Origin: JANOSH01 sp031415695
Lineage (GTDB): Bacteria; Actinomycetota; Acidimicrobiia; Acidimicrobiales; Ilumatobacteraceae
NCBI GenBank assembly: GCA_031415695.1
Contig: JANOSH010000052.1
Coordinates: forward strand, 1 to 64,000
Direction: 5' to 3'
DNA: 64,000 bases
How positions within the stretch are numbered: the stretch's first letter is position 1; every line of letters starts with the position of its first letter. Below, in pieces: positions 17,085 through 26,027 of the stretch. The position numbers and the translations under genes are program-made. The notes beneath the pieces were generated by a model. It was not told the DNA's origin, searched no databases, and worked only from the letters and a program-made list of their open reading frames with translations.

Positions 17085-17795
17085 GTGGGAACTGGTCGTC
17101 ATGTGCTGGTCGTCGATGACGACGAAGATGTTCGCACTGCGGTCACGTGGGCGCTGCAGGCCGACGGGTTCGAGGTGCTCGCTGTCGACAACGGGCTTGC
17201 CGCCATGGACGTGATCGAGTCGTCGTCGCCGTCGCTGGTTGTACTAGACCTGTCGCTACCCGGTCTGGGTGGTCTCGACATTTTGCGCCAACTGCGCGCG
17301 GTCGAGGCTCGCGATGGGCGATGGCGATTGCCGATCATGGTGTTGTCGGGGCGCGACAGCGAGACCGATCGCATAGTCGGTCTCGACCTCGGTGCCGACG
17401 ACTATCTGGTGAAACCGTTCTCGCCCGGCGAGCTCGCCGCTCGGGCCCGATCACTGCTGCGTCGATGCGCCGAGCCCGGCGGCCACAAGCCATTCACTCC
17501 CACGGGTTCCGGCGTCGAAATCGACCGGGAGTCGCGCAATTCCTGGGTCGACGGAGAGCCGATCGACCTTGCCGCCAAGGAGTTCGATCTTCTCGCTTAC
17601 CTTGTCGAACACCCACGGCGGGCGTGTCGTCGATCGGAACTGCTCGCGGCGGTTTGGTCGAGCGACTCGGGTTGGCAGAACGAGGCGACGGTTACCGAAC
17701 ACGTCTACCGCCTCCGCCTCAAGATCGAGGCCGACCCGCAACACCCGAGATGGTTGCGAACCGTCCGAGCCGTGGGGTATCGATGGGAGGGCTGA
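17085..17795 (+). CDS. OmpR/PhoB-family response regulator
   Basis: The receiver domain has HVLVVDDDEDVRTAV (acidic pocket), the phospho-acceptor in LVVLDLSLPGLGG, a TLSG-like MVLSGRD and the conserved Lys in DDYLVKPFSPGELAARA. The winged-helix effector ends with EATVTEHVYRLRLKIEADPQHPRWLRTVRAVGYRW. I start it at GTG 17085 (236 residues, normal length) instead of an ATG at 17004, because the longer version would overlap the ATG of the divergent LLM gene. It overlaps no partner but is followed immediately by the histidine kinase, so the pair is a complete two-component system. Confidence 0.92.
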   Translation: MGTGRHVLVVDDDEDVRTAVTWALQADGFEVLAVDNGLAAMDVIESSSPSLVVLDLSLPGLGGLDILRQLRAVEARDGRWRLPIMVLSGRDSETDRIVGLDLGADDYLVKPFSPGELAARARSLLRRCAEPGGHKPFTPTGSGVEIDRESRNSWVDGEPIDLAAKEFDLLAYLVEHPRRACRRSELLAAVWSSDSGWQNEATVTEHVYRLRLKIEADPQHPRWLRTVRAVGYRWEG

Positions 17796-17797
17796 AC

Positions 17798-19078
17798 GTG
17801 CTTTCCGGAGGCGAGGTCACCGCCGTACTCGATCACCAGACTGCCGTGATGGAGGAGATTGCCGCGGGAGCATCGCTGTCGGCGGTACTCGATTCTGTCG
17901 TGCGTGCGCTCGAGGAGCTCATGCCTGCCAGTTGCTGCTCGATCCTGTTGCTCGACGAAGCCGGAACCCTTCGTCACGGCTCGGCGCCTACACTTCCGGC
18001 CGCTTATTCCGCCGCCATCGACGGGCTTGTACCGGGGCCTTTGGCCGGATCTTGTGGGACAGCTGTTCACTTCGGCGAACCGGTGATCGCCGTCGACGTT
18101 TCCACCGATTCCCGATGGGAGCAGTTCAGGGAACTGGCGGCCCGTCACCGTTTACGCGCCTGCTGGTCGAGCCCGATCCGATGTCGATCGAGCGTGGTCG
18201 GAACCTTCGCCGTGTACCACGCCTCGCCCTATGAACCCGACCAAAGAGATCGGGAACTTGTGCGCCGATTCACTCACCTTGCATCGCTAGCCGTGGAACA
18301 CGACCAGGCCTCGCAGGAACACGAGGCTCGGCACCGCGCCGACCTGGCCAGGCAAAGCGCGGATCGCGCCAACCTCGCCAAGTCGCAGTTCGTCACGGCC
18401 CTCAGCCACGAACTGCGAACACCGCTGCAGGCCATCACCGGTTTCACCGAGAACCTGCAGACCCTCGACCTCTCGCCGGATCAGCGCCGCCATGCGCTTG
18501 AACGGATCGGGCTGGCGTCGGCACACATATTGTCGATCGTCGACGACGTCCTCGACCTGGCTCGGGTCGAAGCCGGAGCCATGCCCATCGAGCAGTGCGA
18601 GTTCGATGCCCTGGCTGTGATCACCGAATCACTCGACCTCATTGCGCCCCTCGCCGAGCGGCGCAATATATCCATCGAGTGCAGCGGGCCGTCCGTGATG
18701 GTGCGCGCCGACCGCCGCCGCTTGAAGCAGGTGATCCTGAACCTCACGGCCAACGCTGTGCGGTTCTCACCCCCGAACAGCACCGTGTGTATCGCCACCG
18801 AAGCCGGGCACGACGGCGCAACCATCCACGTCACCGACCACGGTCCTGGAATACCGAGCGACCTTCTCGCTCGGCTGTTCGTACCGTTCGATCGCCTCGG
18901 CGCCGACGCCGGCCGCCAAGGGGGCGCAGGCCTCGGGTTGGTACTCGCACGCCGCCTCACCGAAGCCATGAACGGCACGCTCACGCTCGACAGCGTGATC
19001 GGGGTCGGCACCCACATTGCCGTCACCTTTGCCGCTAGTGATCTTCGGCCTGAAGCTGTTCGCGCAGTGCCCGTTTAA
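17798..19078 (+). CDS. GAF-domain sensor histidine kinase
   Basis: The 426-residue protein has an N-terminal GAF domain (about 20-185; CCSILLLDEAGTLRHGSAPTLP and GSCGTAV), a HisKA domain with SQFVTALSHELRTPLQAITGF carrying the phospho-His, and an HATPase domain with N box (NLTANAVRFS), G1 (DHGPGIP) and G2 (GGAGLGLVLARRL). I choose GTG 17798 because a GGGAGG site lies 7 nt upstream; an ATG at 17783 is in frame but lacks one. The GAF motif with two cysteines could sense a small molecule or redox state. It pairs with the response regulator just upstream. Its last 44 bp overlap the convergent acyl-CoA ligase gene. Confidence 0.92.
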   Translation: MLSGGEVTAVLDHQTAVMEEIAAGASLSAVLDSVVRALEELMPASCCSILLLDEAGTLRHGSAPTLPAAYSAAIDGLVPGPLAGSCGTAVHFGEPVIAVDVSTDSRWEQFRELAARHRLRACWSSPIRCRSSVVGTFAVYHASPYEPDQRDRELVRRFTHLASLAVEHDQASQEHEARHRADLARQSADRANLAKSQFVTALSHELRTPLQAITGFTENLQTLDLSPDQRRHALERIGLASAHILSIVDDVLDLARVEAGAMPIEQCEFDALAVITESLDLIAPLAERRNISIECSGPSVMVRADRRRLKQVILNLTANAVRFSPPNSTVCIATEAGHDGATIHVTDHGPGIPSDLLARLFVPFDRLGADAGRQGGAGLGLVLARRLTEAMNGTLTLDSVIGVGTHIAVTFAASDLRPEAVRAVPV

Positions 19079-20573
19079 GCACTTTGCCGTAGTTGTTGAC
19101 CGGTAACGAATTGACAAACCGGTAGTGCTTGGGTCGTTTGAAACGGGCGATGTGGTCGAGGCAGACGCGGTCGAGTTCCTCACTGGAGGGCGGGGCCGAC
19201 GCGTTAGCAGGCACCACAAAGGCCACCACCACCTCGCCCCACTCGGCGTCGGGCCGCCCAACAACCGACGCAGCCTGCACAGCCGGATGGCGAAGCAGTA
19301 CCTCTTCGACCTCACGCGGGTAGATGTTCATGCCCCCGCTAATGATCAGGTCTTTCGAGCGGTCCCGCAATGTCAAATAGCCGTCGGCGTCGAAGCTACC
19401 GACGTCGCCGGTGTGCAGCCAGCCGCCCCGCAATGCCTCGGCGGTGGCATCAGGCTGATTCCAGTAGCCAGCCATGACAACGTCGCCGCGCACCAGTATC
19501 TCACCGATGTCACCTACGGGAAGCTCGCGGTCATGCTCGTCGACCACGCGAACTTCGACGTCGGTACGGGCGACACCGACGCTCTGCATACGGTCGCTCC
19601 ACCGAGGATGAGTCCGATCGGCATGGTCGTGCTTCGACAGCGCAGTGATGGTCATCGGCGTCTCGCCCTGCCCGTAGATTTGGGCGAGGCGCGGGCCGAA
19701 CACGGCGAGGGCATCCTCCAGATCGGCGAGATACATCGGTGCCCCGCCGTAGATGATCGTCTTGAGATTCGACAGGTCGGCCGACATGATTGACGGGTGG
19801 CCGGCCAGTCGCTTCACCATCGTGGGCGCAGCGAACAGCGACATTCCCGGCCAGCGGCACAGTAACGCAGCGATCTCGTCGGCGTCGACGCCCCCCGAAT
19901 GCGGCACAACGCTCACCGCACCGCGGGCAACGTGGGGCAGGCCGTACAGCCCCGACCCGTGCGACAAGGGCGCAGCATGCAAGATGCTGTCGTGCGGCGA
20001 TACCGGGTCGATGTCGGCGAAGTAGCTGAGTGACGCCATCAAAAGGTTGCGGTGTGTGAGAGTCGCCCCTTTGGGTCGACCGGTCGTGCCGCTCGTGTAG
20101 AACAGCCATGCCGCATCGGGCGGCTGCCGATCGACCAGTGGTGCAGGCGCCAGCGCCGTCAGCCGGTTCCACTGCTCTCCCGGTGCCACAACGACCGCCC
20201 GTAGCGAAGCGATGGTACCGACCAGCGACCCGACGTCGTCGGCATGGTCGTCGTCGGTAACGGTCACGCTGCACGAACTGTCGTCGAGGATGTACGCGAT
20301 CTCGTCGCGGTGCAAGCGGGCGTTGACTGGCACGGCCACAAGACCGGCGTGCCAGATTGCAAACAACGCTTCGAGATATTCGGGGCGGTTGTGCATAACA
20401 ATGGCAATGCGGTCACCGTGCGACAGGCCGAAGTCGTCGCGCCATCCTGCTGCTAACCCCGCTGTACAGGCGGCGAACTCGGCCCACGTTGCGTGAACCC
20501 GCTCGCCGTCGGCCAGCGCTGGCGCATCGGGTCGCAGCCGACCGTGCCGTTGCACCCAGACGGCCGGATTCAC
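19035..20573 (-). CDS. AMP-forming acyl-CoA synthetase (fatty acid-CoA ligase family)
   Basis: This ANL-superfamily adenylating enzyme contains AWLFYTSGTTGRPKGATLTHRNL (P-loop A3), IYGGAPMYLADLEDALAVFG, YGQGETPM, GWLHTGDVGSFDADGYLTLRDRSKDLIISGGMNIYPREVEEVL and the C-terminal catalytic Lys context NSLPVNNYGKVLKRALREQL. I start it at GTG 20573 (512 residues), preceded by AGGAAC; the longer upstream frame is Arg-rich shadow sequence. It activates a carboxylic acid to its CoA thioester; chain type is unknown. It is convergent with the kinase gene. Confidence 0.92.
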   Translation of the reverse strand: MNPAVWVQRHGRLRPDAPALADGERVHATWAEFAACTAGLAAGWRDDFGLSHGDRIAIVMHNRPEYLEALFAIWHAGLVAVPVNARLHRDEIAYILDDSSCSVTVTDDDHADDVGSLVGTIASLRAVVVAPGEQWNRLTALAPAPLVDRQPPDAAWLFYTSGTTGRPKGATLTHRNLLMASLSYFADIDPVSPHDSILHAAPLSHGSGLYGLPHVARGAVSVVPHSGGVDADEIAALLCRWPGMSLFAAPTMVKRLAGHPSIMSADLSNLKTIIYGGAPMYLADLEDALAVFGPRLAQIYGQGETPMTITALSKHDHADRTHPRWSDRMQSVGVARTDVEVRVVDEHDRELPVGDIGEILVRGDVVMAGYWNQPDATAEALRGGWLHTGDVGSFDADGYLTLRDRSKDLIISGGMNIYPREVEEVLLRHPAVQAASVVGRPDAEWGEVVVAFVVPANASAPPSSEELDRVCLDHIARFKRPKHYRFVNSLPVNNYGKVLKRALREQLQAEDH

Positions 20574-20689
20574 AGTAGTTCCTGGAGAGATGGCGCTAGC
20601 ACACGACGAGTGTAACGCCGCGCACAATCCGGCGGCCTCCCTCCTTCGGCCAAGTACTGTCAAGTGTCCATGGCTATTAGAGATGCGCG

Positions 20690-21124
20690 ATGAGGCTCGC
20701 CGAGGACGACGCGTGGGCCCGGCTTGTTGCCCATGACCATGCAATCCTGTGCACGCTGCATGCCGAGCGCGGCGTCGATGCCGTTCCCGTCGTCTACGCA
20801 GTGGATCGGGACGGTTACGTAGGCGTGCCGGTCGACACGGTGAAGCCGAAGGCATCGTTACGACTGCAGCGCGAACGCAACCTCGAGGCCGATCCGAGGG
20901 CGACGTTGCTCATCGAGCATTGGGACCGAGATGATTGGACGAAGCTGTGGTGGGTTCGGTCCGAGCTTCGCTGGGAGAGCCAGGCGACCGGCGGCCGTGC
21001 CGGCAACCTCGCTACCCGGCTTGCCGAGCGTTACCCGCAATACCGCAACGAGCCATTCGACCACGTTCTCGTGTTTCGAGTCGTTATCGTCACCGGCTGG
21101 TCGGGCGGTGCTGGTCGGCCGTGA
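20690..21124 (+). CDS. PPOX-class F420-dependent oxidoreductase, Rv0121 family
   Basis: The 144-residue split-barrel flavin/deazaflavin protein contains DAWARLVAHDHAILCTLHAERGVDAVPVVYAVD, then KPKASLRLQRERNLEADPRATLLIEHWDRDDWTKLWWVR. The LxRLRNIxxNPRxxLLxxHYxxDWxxLWWVR pattern is what I recall for the TIGR03668 (Rv0121) group. These proteins bind F420 or related cofactors. The gene is divergent from the acyl-CoA ligase with a ~115-bp promoter region. Confidence 0.82.
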   Translation: MRLAEDDAWARLVAHDHAILCTLHAERGVDAVPVVYAVDRDGYVGVPVDTVKPKASLRLQRERNLEADPRATLLIEHWDRDDWTKLWWVRSELRWESQATGGRAGNLATRLAERYPQYRNEPFDHVLVFRVVIVTGWSGGAGRP

Positions 21125-21141
21125 TGTCGGCTCGACCCGTG

Positions 21142-21187
21142 GCATGCATGCCTGACTGACTGACTGCCTGCCTGCTACCATGCCTGC
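21142..21187. repeat. Tetranucleotide repeat tract in a toxin-antitoxin promoter
   Basis: A run of short CTGA and CTGC tetranucleotide repeats flanked by GCATGCAT and CATGCCTGCATG lies directly before the antitoxin ATG. A TACCAT -10-like hexamer (21177-21182) is embedded in it. The repeats may serve as the antitoxin operator and could be length-variable. Confidence 0.5.
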
Positions 21188-21484
21188 ATGAGTCAACTCA
21201 CCATCCGTGCAAGCGACGAACTCATTCGTCGGGTCAAGTCATCGGCGGCCGAGGTCGGGCGTTCGATGAATGACTACGTGACCTCGGTCCTGGACGCAGC
21301 GACCGATCCAGATCTTGCCGATTCGGCCGCCGAGCGGCTGAGGGAACGGCTCAGCAGGGCCGGCCTTTTGGTTACGTCGGCTCGCCTGCCCGGTCGGCGC
21401 CCCTCCCACGAAGCGGTCGCCGCGGCGGGAGCACGGGCCGCAGCTGGGCGGCCTGTCAGCGAGTTTGTCACCGACGGACGGTGA
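21188..21484 (+). CDS. FitA/VapB-like ribbon-helix-helix antitoxin
   Basis: The 98-residue protein starts MSQLTIRASDELIRRVKSSAAEVGRSMNDYVTSVLDAA, a textbook MetJ/Arc-type ribbon-helix-helix domain, then has an Arg/Ala-rich C-terminal tail expected to embrace the PIN toxin. Its stop overlaps the GTG of the toxin gene (GTGA). It should repress its own promoter, probably through the repeat-rich sequence immediately upstream. Confidence 0.85.
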   Translation: MSQLTIRASDELIRRVKSSAAEVGRSMNDYVTSVLDAATDPDLADSAAERLRERLSRAGLLVTSARLPGRRPSHEAVAAAGARAAAGRPVSEFVTDGR

Positions 21485-21924
21485 ACGTTTTCGGCGATTC
21501 GTCAGCCCTTGTAAAGTTGTACGTACCCGAGTTTGGGAACGAAGCCGTCCGCGCCATCGTCGGCCCGATTGTGATCGCCAACCTCGCCCGTGTCGAGGTG
21601 CCCGCAGCGTTCTGGGGGAAGACGAGAACCGGTGAGCTGGATGTCGACGATGCCGCCCTGCTCGTAAGCGCTTTCGAGTACGACTACCACGGTGACGAAG
21701 CGGCCGGTTCGATTTTTGCTGTCGTGTCACCAAGCGAAGCGATGTTGGTCGATGCGGCTCGACACGCAGCGCGACACCGATTGCGGGCCTATGACGCGGT
21801 CCAACTTGCCTGTGCCGTTGCAGCTCGCGATGTCGACCCCTCGGTCGAGACCTTTGCAGTTTTCGATAATAATCTGCGTAACGCGGCGATTGCCGAGGGC
21901 TTCACGGTCCTGGCCATCGCATGA
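21481..21924 (+). CDS. VapC-family PIN-domain ribonuclease toxin
   Basis: The 147-residue protein has the PIN acidic residues in VFGDSSALVKLYVPE (first Asp), a Glu in LARVEVPAAFW, and the C-terminal pair in LRAYDAVQLACAV and FAVFDNNL. All four acidic positions expected for Mg-dependent RNA cleavage are present. The GTG start at 21481 overlaps the antitoxin stop. The module appears intact. Confidence 0.88.
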   Translation: MNVFGDSSALVKLYVPEFGNEAVRAIVGPIVIANLARVEVPAAFWGKTRTGELDVDDAALLVSAFEYDYHGDEAAGSIFAVVSPSEAMLVDAARHAARHRLRAYDAVQLACAVAARDVDPSVETFAVFDNNLRNAAIAEGFTVLAIA

Positions 21925-21935
21925 CCGCGCCGTAG

Positions 21936-22303
21936 TCAGGTGGCTATCGTCTCCTTGGCGGCCAGTTCGCACGCGAGCGTTAGCTCGGCATGGCTAAGGC
22001 CTATGGCTGCTACCTCAACTTGGGGCCAGTCGACTTGCGCTGTCTTCAGAGTGGCTAGTCGATGACGAACAACCTCGAGCGCTAGATCGTTCGTTGGAAG
22101 GGATACTCGACGACTGAGTCGAACCGCCGAAAGACCGCACAGTCAAGAAGTTGAGGATGGTTTGTCGCAGCGACGACAAGGCTCGATGACGAATCGGAGT
22201 CGAGGAATTGGAGGAACGAGTTGAGAACACGTCGGATCTCGCCGACGTCATTGCTTCCCGCACGATCACCCGCGAGCGCATCGACCTCGTCGAAGCGTCG
22301 GTC
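21936..22303 (-). pseudogene. AAA+ ATPase remnant (3' half, frameshifted)
   Basis: Minus-strand translation gives a Walker B segment (RFDEVDALAGDRAG), then RRVLNSFLQFLDSD and the sensor-1 region LVVAATNHPQLLD followed by FRRFD. This is unmistakable AAA+ ATPase. Around 22095 the frame ends at a TAG. One base away, the next frame continues with TNDLALEVVRHRLATLK and then ACELAAKETIAT to a TGA at 21936, the expected C-terminal lid. The Walker A half is missing: upstream of ~22303 the sequence switches to the divergent RecG-like gene. So this is a 5'-deleted, frameshifted remnant. Confidence 0.75.
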
Positions 22304-22323
22304 GAATCTCGTACAACCCGCCG

Positions 22324-23280
22324 TTGCTCCCCGCCCTCGCCGATCTCCTTGTCCGGGTTGAAACCCTTCTACCCGTCACGATGATGCCCGTCACCACTGG
22401 CCTGCGCCGCGGTAGCGTTCGCTCGATCCCAATCGAGGTCGTTCGAGAAACACTCGCCAACGCGATCGCCCACCGAGACTGGCGAAGGCCCGAGCCGATC
22501 ACCGTGTCAGTCACGAGTGGGAGCATCCTCGAAGCGGTCTCGCCCGGTGGGTTCCCGTTCGGTGTGAGCGAGAGCAACGTGCTGGCGCATCCATCGCGGC
22601 CGACCAATCCATCGCTCGCACACGCTCTCCAGATACTCGCCATAGTCGAGCGACAAGGCATCGGCGTCGACCTCATGTACCGCGAAATGATCCAACTCGG
22701 GCACCAACCACCCGAGATCACCGAACTTGGGGCCAATGTGCACTGTCGAGTCAACTGTGGGGCACCCAACCCTCACGTCGTGCAGCTCTTCGAGGAACTA
22801 ACACCGCAACTGCGGGCCGATGTCGAGGTCACCCTCGTCGTACACCTCCTCCGATCAACACCGACGGCTGGTGCCTCCGAACTCGCAGCGCTCATCCAAC
22901 GAAGCCCCAACGTCGCGCTCGCCGCCCTGGACCGCGCCGTCGACGCTGGACTGGCGGAACGAGTAACACAGGCGAACAAGTGGCGGCTGCCGAGGCGACT
23001 TCGAGTCGCACTCGCCGGCTCGCCGCCGACCGCCGCACGACGGCCAGCCGACGAACTCAAGGCCGCAATCATCAGACACGCAGAACGGACAAGAACACCG
23101 TTTGCGCGCTCGGAGATCGACGCCGAACTTGGCGTCGGTGAACGTCGCAGCCGCGAGCTACTGGACGACCTGACCACTGCAGGTTGGCTAGCCGTCGATG
23201 GCGAGAGTCTCGGACGGTCGGTCCGTTACACACGCGGGCCACAGTGGCGCGAGGTCCTCAAGTCAATCGCTAACGGTTAG
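22324..23280 (+). pseudogene. AlbA_2/RecG-C-like transcriptional regulator, 5'-truncated
   Basis: The protein contains RSIPIEVVRETLANAIAHRDW, the GHKL-like ATPase box of the Schlafen AlbA_2/RecG C-terminal regulator family, then RQGIGVDLMYREMIQLGHQPPEI. Two winged-helix-like segments follow (VTLVVHLLRSTPTAGASELAALIQRSPNVALAALDRAVDAGL and the region around 245-315). The family's N-terminal AlbA_2 DNA-binding domain (about 130 residues) is absent; coding similarity starts abruptly near 22306. Only a TTG is available as start, with no clear ribosome-binding site. It is joined head-to-head to the AAA remnant and is probably non-functional or an N-terminally deleted variant. Confidence 0.65.
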
Positions 23281-25011
23281 TGCCGCCTTGAACGAGTCGG
23301 CGCGGTGGACCTGGCGGCCAGCGAGCACGGTGAGCAGTACTTTGGTGTCGGCAATGTCTTTCGGCTTCACGGACGTGATGCTGCGGTCGATGATGATGTA
23401 GTCGGCGTACTTGCCGACGGTTATGGAGCCGGTGATCTCGTCCTGCCCGAGCGCGTAGGCGGCTTCGAGAGTCATCATGGCGATGGCCTTGGCGACCTTT
23501 ACCGCGTTCTTCTCGCGGGTGACTGCTCGCGAGATGATGCCGAACGGTGACAACGGGTCGGCGTCCCAGTCGCTCGAGAGTGACACTCGTGCACCGGTGT
23601 CGATGATTCGCGCCGTCGGCAACAGGTCGAGCGCTCGGTCGCCGATGAACTCGGTGAGGTATTCGTGGTAATCGGTGGCGGCCGATTCGGGGCCGGCTTG
23701 AAAGTCGGCGATCACGCCGATCTGGGCGAAACGAGCAGCGTCGGCGGGGTTCACGAGGTAGGTGTGGGTGGTGCGGTGCCGCCTGGCCACGATCTCGTCT
23801 TTCGGTACCGGGATGGCCGCAACGGCGTCGAGCGCTGTGCGAACGGCGCCGTCGCCGATGACGTGGAACTCGGCGCGGTAGCCGATGGTGTGCAGTTCGT
23901 TGAGGTACTGCTGAAGTTGCTCACGTGTGAAGTAGTTGAACCCGTTCGGGTACTTGGGGTCAACCGGCTTGTCGTACGGGTCGACCATTGCGGCGGTTCC
24001 GAGATCGAGGATGCCGTCGATGTAGATCTTGACGGTGTCGAACTGAAGCAGGCTCTGCTTATCGTCAGCGAAACGGGTCTTGAACTCGGCGAGTTGAGCG
24101 GCATGGTCAAGGTCCGGGTACAGGTAGAGCGAGTTGACCCCGCGCACGGTCAATGTTCCCGAGTCCAGCGCCTTCTGCCACGCTGCCGGGTGGTTCTGGC
24201 CCCAGAATCCCCCGGCGTCACTCGCCGTCGTGATGCCGTTGCGGGCCAGTTCCTTCAGCGCAAACAGCAGCCCCTTGTAGTTCGTGGCGTCGTCGAGCGC
24301 CGACGCATTTCGGACGCGCTGTTGGGCGTTCTCGAGGAGCAGACCGGTCATACGGCCCGACGCGTCACGGAAGTAGGCGCCACCCTGCGGGTCGGGTGCA
24401 TCAGCAGCGATACCCGCAGCCGCAAGTCCCTTCGTGTTCGTCCAGGCCGAGTGGCCTAGGTCGTCCAGAATGATCGCTGGCCGGTCGGGCACGATCTCAT
24501 CGAGCACATCGATGGGCAGCCTGCCTGTTGTCGTCCGCAGGTTGAATAGCGACGCCCCCGCAGCCCGAACCCATGGCGCGCCGTCCTGGTCCTTCACACA
24601 GTCCTTGATACCCTTGGCGTAGTCGTTGAGTTTCAGGCCGGGGTCGAGCAGGCAGACGTCGTTGTTGATTCCGGCCTCCGGTACATGGAGGTGCGTGTCC
24701 TGAATGCCGGGGAGCACCATGTTTCCCTTGCCATCGATGATTGTCGGGTTCGTTCCGGCGGCCGCCATCACCTCGTCGCGCGAACCGACGGCCACGATGA
24801 TGCCCTTGGCGTCGTAGGCAAACGCTTCGACCCACGGCTTTGCCGGATCGACGGTGTACACGTTGGCGTTGGTGACCACGGTCATGGCGGCGGGAGCCCC
24901 GGGAACTGAGGCTTCGGAAGCACCGTCGATTGGATCGTCGCTTAAATCGGATGAGGAACATCCCGTTGCCAGCACAGCCAACACGACCAGTGTGAGTAAT
25001 CGATCCCGCAT
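23263..25011 (-). CDS. Secreted lipoprotein amidohydrolase (YtcJ-like)
   Basis: This 582-residue TIM-barrel metal-dependent hydrolase contains NANVYTVDPAKPWVEAFAYDAKGIIVAVG at the N-terminus, the metal HxH in LPGIQDTHLHVPEAG, AEFHVIGDGAVRTALD, and SLSSDWDADPLSPFGIISRAVTREKN near the C-terminus. These are features of the YtcJ/LAF3-like group. The true start is ATG 25011, preceded by a GAGGAG site. It yields a lipoprotein signal peptide ending LATGC, so the enzyme is exported and anchored. Substrate unknown. A TetR-type regulator is encoded just upstream on the same strand. Confidence 0.9.
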   Translation of the reverse strand: MRDRLLTLVVLAVLATGCSSSDLSDDPIDGASEASVPGAPAAMTVVTNANVYTVDPAKPWVEAFAYDAKGIIVAVGSRDEVMAAAGTNPTIIDGKGNMVLPGIQDTHLHVPEAGINNDVCLLDPGLKLNDYAKGIKDCVKDQDGAPWVRAAGASLFNLRTTTGRLPIDVLDEIVPDRPAIILDDLGHSAWTNTKGLAAAGIAADAPDPQGGAYFRDASGRMTGLLLENAQQRVRNASALDDATNYKGLLFALKELARNGITTASDAGGFWGQNHPAAWQKALDSGTLTVRGVNSLYLYPDLDHAAQLAEFKTRFADDKQSLLQFDTVKIYIDGILDLGTAAMVDPYDKPVDPKYPNGFNYFTREQLQQYLNELHTIGYRAEFHVIGDGAVRTALDAVAAIPVPKDEIVARRHRTTHTYLVNPADAARFAQIGVIADFQAGPESAATDYHEYLTEFIGDRALDLLPTARIIDTGARVSLSSDWDADPLSPFGIISRAVTREKNAVKVAKAIAMMTLEAAYALGQDEITGSITVGKYADYIIIDRSITSVKPKDIADTKVLLTVLAGRQVHRADSFKAALTVSD

Positions 25012-25037
25012 GTCTTGGGTTCTCCTCGAGTTGGGTT

Positions 25038-25643
25038 CTACCGGGGCCGTGCGTCGAGCAGCGCACTGGCTGATTCGGCTATGTGACCACGCGCCGCTCG
25101 GGTGCTGAGGAGCCCTACAAGCCACCGTGAGCTGAGACCTTCGACAATGGCGGACAACCGTATACCGGCGACCGACGGCTTGACATCACGTGAGATCGAA
25201 CCGTCGAGATGGCCTGCCTTCACGATGTCGGCGATGTCGGTGACCCACCGCTCGGTGAGTGCAGCCAGCGTCGGGCGGAGCGCCTCATCGAAGATGGCGG
25301 AGTCGCGAAGCTCACCCCAGGCCGCAGAGTTAGTGCGGACCATTGCTTCGTCCTGAACCTCGCTGACCAGCAGGTTGATCAGCATGACGCGCGCCGTAGA
25401 CCCCCTCGGTTCCGTATACAGGTTGGCGCGGTCGCCGACGTGCTGAAGCGCCGCCATCAGCAGCGCCGAGCGGTCGGTAAAATGGTGGTAGACGAGCGCC
25501 GGGGAAACGCCGGCGACCTTGGCCACCTCCTCGATTCGCATACCGCGGGTCCCTCGAAGTGCGATCTGCTCGACGGCGGCATCGAGCAGCGCAGTTCGGC
25601 GATCGGCCCCCGAGGCTGCCCTCGGAGTTGAGTTGATGGGCAT
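25038..25643 (-). CDS. TetR-family transcriptional regulator
   Basis: The 201-residue protein (from ATG 25643) has the canonical TetR helix-turn-helix: RRTALLDAAVEQIALRGTRGMRIEEVAKVAGVSPALVYHHFTDRSALLMAAL. The C-terminal ligand domain is typical in length. I use the internal ATG because the longer frame runs over a perfect palindrome (25667-25684) that is a good candidate for its own operator. Two related sites lie in the aguB promoter, so it probably controls agmatine/putrescine genes and itself, and perhaps the downstream amidohydrolase gene. Confidence 0.88.
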   Translation of the reverse strand: MPINSTPRAASGADRRTALLDAAVEQIALRGTRGMRIEEVAKVAGVSPALVYHHFTDRSALLMAALQHVGDRANLYTEPRGSTARVMLINLLVSEVQDEAMVRTNSAAWGELRDSAIFDEALRPTLAALTERWVTDIADIVKAGHLDGSISRDVKPSVAGIRLSAIVEGLSSRWLVGLLSTRAARGHIAESASALLDARPR

Positions 25644-25666
25644 GGGGGTCCGCTCGATCGAGAGGG

Positions 25667-25684
25667 TGACTGAAGGTTCAGTCA
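25667..25684. promoter_or_regulatory. Perfect palindrome, likely TetR operator O1
   Basis: TGACTGAA-GG-TTCAGTCA is an 18-bp perfect inverted repeat starting 24 bp upstream of the TetR gene start. The core ACTGAA-NN-TTCAGT recurs in the aguB promoter at 26293-26306. Confidence 0.7.
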
Positions 25685-25753
25685 GGGTACGGTTTCGGTA
25701 CGCTGTCACGCAAGGGAATTTTGGGTGTTGTCGCCCAATGGTTGTGCCGTTTC

Positions 25754-26027
25754 TCAGTAGGGGGTTTGGGGGATGCAGACGCCGAGTGGAATCTGCTGAG
25801 TGATGCAGTGCGGCCCACCGCCGCCAAGAGCGATTGTCTCGCCGGGAACACCGACGACCTGGCGATCGGGGTGCGCAGTCCGCAGGACATCGAGTGCAGG
25901 GCCATCGACGTCACCTCCACCGACGGGAACGATGACGGCCCCACCGGCCAGGTAGAAGTTCGCGTACGACACGGTCGCGTCGGTTCCCGGATCGAGAATA
26001 GTGATGTCGAAGTGGCGACCGCTGATC
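25754..26027 (-). pseudogene. aguA: Agmatine deiminase remnant (C-terminal ~90 residues)
   Basis: Minus-strand translation ending at TGA 25754 reads FDITILDPGTDATVSYANFYLAGG, AVIVPVGGGDVDGPALDVL, DRQVVGVPGETIALGGGGPHCITQQIP. This matches the C-terminus of agmatine deiminase (PAD family), including the active-site Cys of GGGxHCITQQ. The first three quarters of the enzyme are missing. Upstream the sequence is joined out of frame to the start of an ABC ATPase gene. Agmatine deiminase makes N-carbamoylputrescine, the substrate of the intact AguB encoded divergently, so the locus once held the two-step pathway. Confidence 0.8.
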
